Shown here: piece by piece, positions 15,463-17,336 of the stretch
How positions within the stretch are numbered: position 1 is the stretch's first letter
How the letters are laid out: each line of letters begins with the position of its first letter
NCBI GenBank assembly: GCA_036570145.1
Contig: DATCPJ010000126.1
Location: forward strand, 1-17,336
From: UBA6019 sp036570145
Lineage (GTDB): Bacteria; Chloroflexota; Dormibacteria; Dormibacterales; Dormibacteraceae
Length of the DNA stretch: 17,336 nt
Direction: 5' to 3'
Notes under the pieces: generated by a model
Database searches by the model: none
What the model saw: the letters and a program-made list of their open reading frames with translations, nothing else
What the model was told of the DNA's origin: nothing
Made by a program: the position numbers and the translations under genes

Positions 15463-16461
15463 TTGCCTGTTTCAGTAGCAATCGTCGGGCCACCAGGCTC
15501 GGGCAAGACCACACTTTTCAACGCCCTGACCGGCGGCCGCGGATCGGGCGGCGTCGGGATGGTGGATGTGCCCGACGAGCGCCTCGACCTGCTGGAGGCG
15601 GCGGTCAAGCCGAAGAAGAAGACCTATGCCCAGGTCCGGGTGGCCGACGCGCCGGCGGGGAGCCGCGCCCAGCAGGTCGCCGCCGCCCGGGAGGCCGACG
15701 TGATCCTCGCCGTCGCCCGCTGCTTCGGTCCCGACCCGGATCCCGCCGGTGATCTCGAGAGCATCGGCCTCGACATGGTCCTGGCCGACCTCGCCTCGGT
15801 CGAGAAGCGGCTCGAGATCGCCACCAAAGAGGCGCGCATCAACAAGCCCGGCGCGGCCGCCACGGCCGAGGTGCTCAACCGCGCCAAGGCTCACCTCGAC
15901 GGCGGCCGGCCGCTCCGCACGCTGGAGCTCGACGCCGCCGGGCGGGAAGCCCTGGCGCCGCTCTTCCCGGTCAGCGGCAAGCCCGTCGTCTACGTCGCCA
16001 ACGTGGCGGACTCGGTGGCCGCCGGCGCGCCGGTCGAGCACTACGCCTTCGCGCACCACGCGCAGTCGGCGGTCGTGGCCGCCGCGCTCGAGGTCGAGCT
16101 GGCCGAGCTGGACCCGAAGGAGGCGGCCGAGTACCGCGCCTCCTACGGCCTCACCGAGTCGGGCCTGGCCGCGGTCGCGCGCGCCGTCTGGCAGGCGGGC
16201 GGCCTCATCACCTACTTCACCGCGGGCGAGCCCGAGGTCCGGGCCTGGCCCTGCGAGGACGGGGCGCCGGCGCCGATCGCGGCCGGGGTGATCCACACCG
16301 ATTTCATCAAGAAGTTCATCAAGGCGGAGGTGACGAGCGTCGACGAGCTCGTCGAGGCGGGCTCGATGGAGGCGCTCCGGGCGGCCGGCAAGCTCCGCGT
16401 CGAAGGCCGCGAGTATCGCGTCAAGGACGGCGACGTGATCTTCTTCCGGATCGGCGGCTGA
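15463..16461 (+). CDS. divergent YchF-like P-loop protein (DUF933/TGS)
   Basis: A 332-residue relative of YchF/OLA1 (normally about 363). The C-terminus is clearly the DUF933/TGS part: LITYFTAGEPEVRAWPCEDGAPAPIAAGVIHTDF and the ending GKLRVEGREYRVKDGDVIFFRIG. The Walker A is GPPGSGKTT (residues 9-17, K15) instead of GLPNVGKST. The switch I motif NYPF.TI.PN.G is absent, and the DIAGLVKGAS.G.GLGN.F region is reduced to DAPAG. The base-recognition motif is NVAD, close to NVNE, which prefers ATP. The helical insert (VLADLASVEKRLEI) is kept. It therefore looks like a paralogue with altered nucleotide switching rather than housekeeping YchF. The start is TTG 15463, because AGGA (15451-15454) lies 8 bases before and upstream codons are repeat sequence. 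It is 10 bases from the GrpB-fusion gene. Confidence 0.85.
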   Translation: MPVSVAIVGPPGSGKTTLFNALTGGRGSGGVGMVDVPDERLDLLEAAVKPKKKTYAQVRVADAPAGSRAQQVAAAREADVILAVARCFGPDPDPAGDLESIGLDMVLADLASVEKRLEIATKEARINKPGAAATAEVLNRAKAHLDGGRPLRTLELDAAGREALAPLFPVSGKPVVYVANVADSVAAGAPVEHYAFAHHAQSAVVAAALEVELAELDPKEAAEYRASYGLTESGLAAVARAVWQAGGLITYFTAGEPEVRAWPCEDGAPAPIAAGVIHTDFIKKFIKAEVTSVDELVEAGSMEALRAAGKLRVEGREYRVKDGDVIFFRIGG

Positions 16462-16471
16462 TTTCGGGGCG

Positions 16472-17336
16472 ATGCCCGTCGTGGTCGTCGACTACGACCC
16501 CGCCTGGCCGGGTCGCTACGACGCGCTCCGGCGCCTCCTGGTGGAGGCCCTGGGCGACGCCGCGGTGGCCATCGAGCACGTCGGGAGCACAGCGGTGCCG
16601 GGCCTGGCGGCGAAGCCGATCATCGACGTCGACGTCGCCCTCGCCGATTATTCGAGCGCCCACGAGCTCCGGGAGGCACTCGAGGCGGCCGGCTTTCGCC
16701 GGGCGCTTTGCGGTGACCTCGCCGACCGCCAGTTCTACGTCAGGGACGAGGCTGGGCGGCGCACCTGCCACCTCTCGCTCACCTTCCTCGACAGCGAAAC
16801 GTGGCTTTCCCACCGGGCCCTCCGTGATCGCCTGCTGACCGACCCCGACGCGATGGCCGAATACGGCGATCTGAAGAGAAGGCTGGCCGCCCAGCAGCTT
16901 GACCCGGAGGTCTACAAAGAGGCGAAGACGGAGCTGACCCAACGCCTCCAGGGCACCGCCTGGCGCAAGCCGCCGCCCCGGCAGCCGGTGATCTCGCGCC
17001 GCTTGCTGCTGGGCGGGTTTGCCCTGCTCGCCCTGGCCGGCGGGGCGGTGGGGGTCGCCTATTATTCGGAGACCTCGCGCGGCTCGGATGGGCTCCCCGA
17101 CCATCGCCCGGTCCGCGCCGCCGACCTGGCATCACGGCCCGAGGCGAAGCTCTTCTTCCCTGGCTCGACGCTGGTCGCGAGCGCCCGCTCCGATCAGGGC
17201 GCCGACCCCAACAACCCGGCCTCCGCGCCGGCGAAGATCGACACCCTGCTGGCGACGGCGGCATCGCCCGCCGCGGTGCGGGCCTGGTACGCGGAGCGGC
17301 TGGCGGCTGGGGGCTGGCAGGCGGCGCCGTCGAACC
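16472..17336 (+). CDS. GrpB-domain protein with membrane anchor and outside domain (3' truncated)
   Basis: At least 288 residues, open to the window end. Residues 1-165 match the GrpB/UPF0157 nucleotidyltransferase-like fold: VVVVDYDPAWPGRYDAL, EHVGSTAVPGLAAKPIIDVDV (E35 to about 55, the family signature) and HLSLTFLDSETW. After a Pro/Arg linker (about 165-175), RR precedes a hydrophobic segment at about 177-198 (LLLGGFALLALAGGAVGVAYY), so the GrpB part should face the cytoplasm and the rest the outside. The rest has FPGSTLVASARS and a repeating ATAASPAAVRAWYAERLAAGGW pattern seen in small bacterial lipoprotein or membrane-anchored domains. GrpB alone is usually soluble and about 170 residues, so the fusion is unusual. 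The ATG lies 10 bases after the YchF-like stop, with only a weak GGGG upstream. Same operon likely. Confidence 0.8.
   Translation, partial: MPVVVVDYDPAWPGRYDALRRLLVEALGDAAVAIEHVGSTAVPGLAAKPIIDVDVALADYSSAHELREALEAAGFRRALCGDLADRQFYVRDEAGRRTCHLSLTFLDSETWLSHRALRDRLLTDPDAMAEYGDLKRRLAAQQLDPEVYKEAKTELTQRLQGTAWRKPPPRQPVISRRLLLGGFALLALAGGAVGVAYYSETSRGSDGLPDHRPVRAADLASRPEAKLFFPGSTLVASARSDQGADPNNPASAPAKIDTLLATAASPAAVRAWYAERLAAGGWQAAPSN

Overview
The window is very GC-rich double-stranded bacterial DNA with dense coding, many GTG and TTG starts and several genes without a visible Shine-Dalgarno site (probably leaderless). Together with the gene content (Hanks-type kinase fused to an AAA+ ATPase, FecR-domain protein, DUF933/YchF paralogue, compact ThrB) this suggests an environmental, probably uncultivated Terrabacteria-type lineage such as Chloroflexota or Candidatus Dormibacterota. 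That assignment is inference from style and content; no marker gene fixes it.

Layout. (1) 47-4642, minus strand: a 942-residue kinase / zinc-cluster / AAA+ ATPase, then a fatty-acyl-CoA synthetase, separated by a GC-rich terminator. (2) 4750-5466, plus: a PHP-family phosphoesterase, divergent from the synthetase across a 107-bp gap that carries a good promoter and an inverted-repeat operator. (3) 5568-5769: tRNA-Arg(UCG) and tRNA-Leu(GAG). (4) 5891-8110, plus: a lone PIN-domain protein, an EthD-like small protein and a membrane-anchored FecR-domain protein, with a non-coding, hairpin-rich stretch at 6287-6614. (5) 8108-8290: a 183-bp element with 20-bp perfect terminal inverted repeats whose outer TA supplies the stop codon of the FecR-domain gene. 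(6) 8343-9619: a CBS-pair protein (minus), then an ECF sigma factor overlapping a small one-span membrane protein (plus). (7) 9813-10784, minus: an ornithine cyclodeaminase/mu-crystallin family protein, divergent by only 19 bp from (8) 10804-15131, plus: hom-thrC-thrB-lysC, a homoserine/threonine and aspartokinase operon with GTGA overlaps. (9) 15132-15462: a non-coding gap with three 37-bp hairpin repeats that show a compensatory base change. (10) 15463-end, plus: a divergent YchF-like P-loop protein and a GrpB-domain protein fused to a membrane segment and an outside domain, cut by the window edge.

How the genes work together: LysC makes aspartyl phosphate, Hom reduces aspartate semialdehyde to homoserine, ThrB phosphorylates it and ThrC converts it to threonine. 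Aspartate-semialdehyde dehydrogenase is not in the window. The ECF sigma factor and its coupled membrane protein look like a sigma/anti-sigma pair. No single large new system is obvious. The best leads are the kinase-zinc-AAA+ fusion, the small TIR element, the covarying hairpin repeats, the YchF-like protein lacking its switch regions, and the GrpB membrane fusion.
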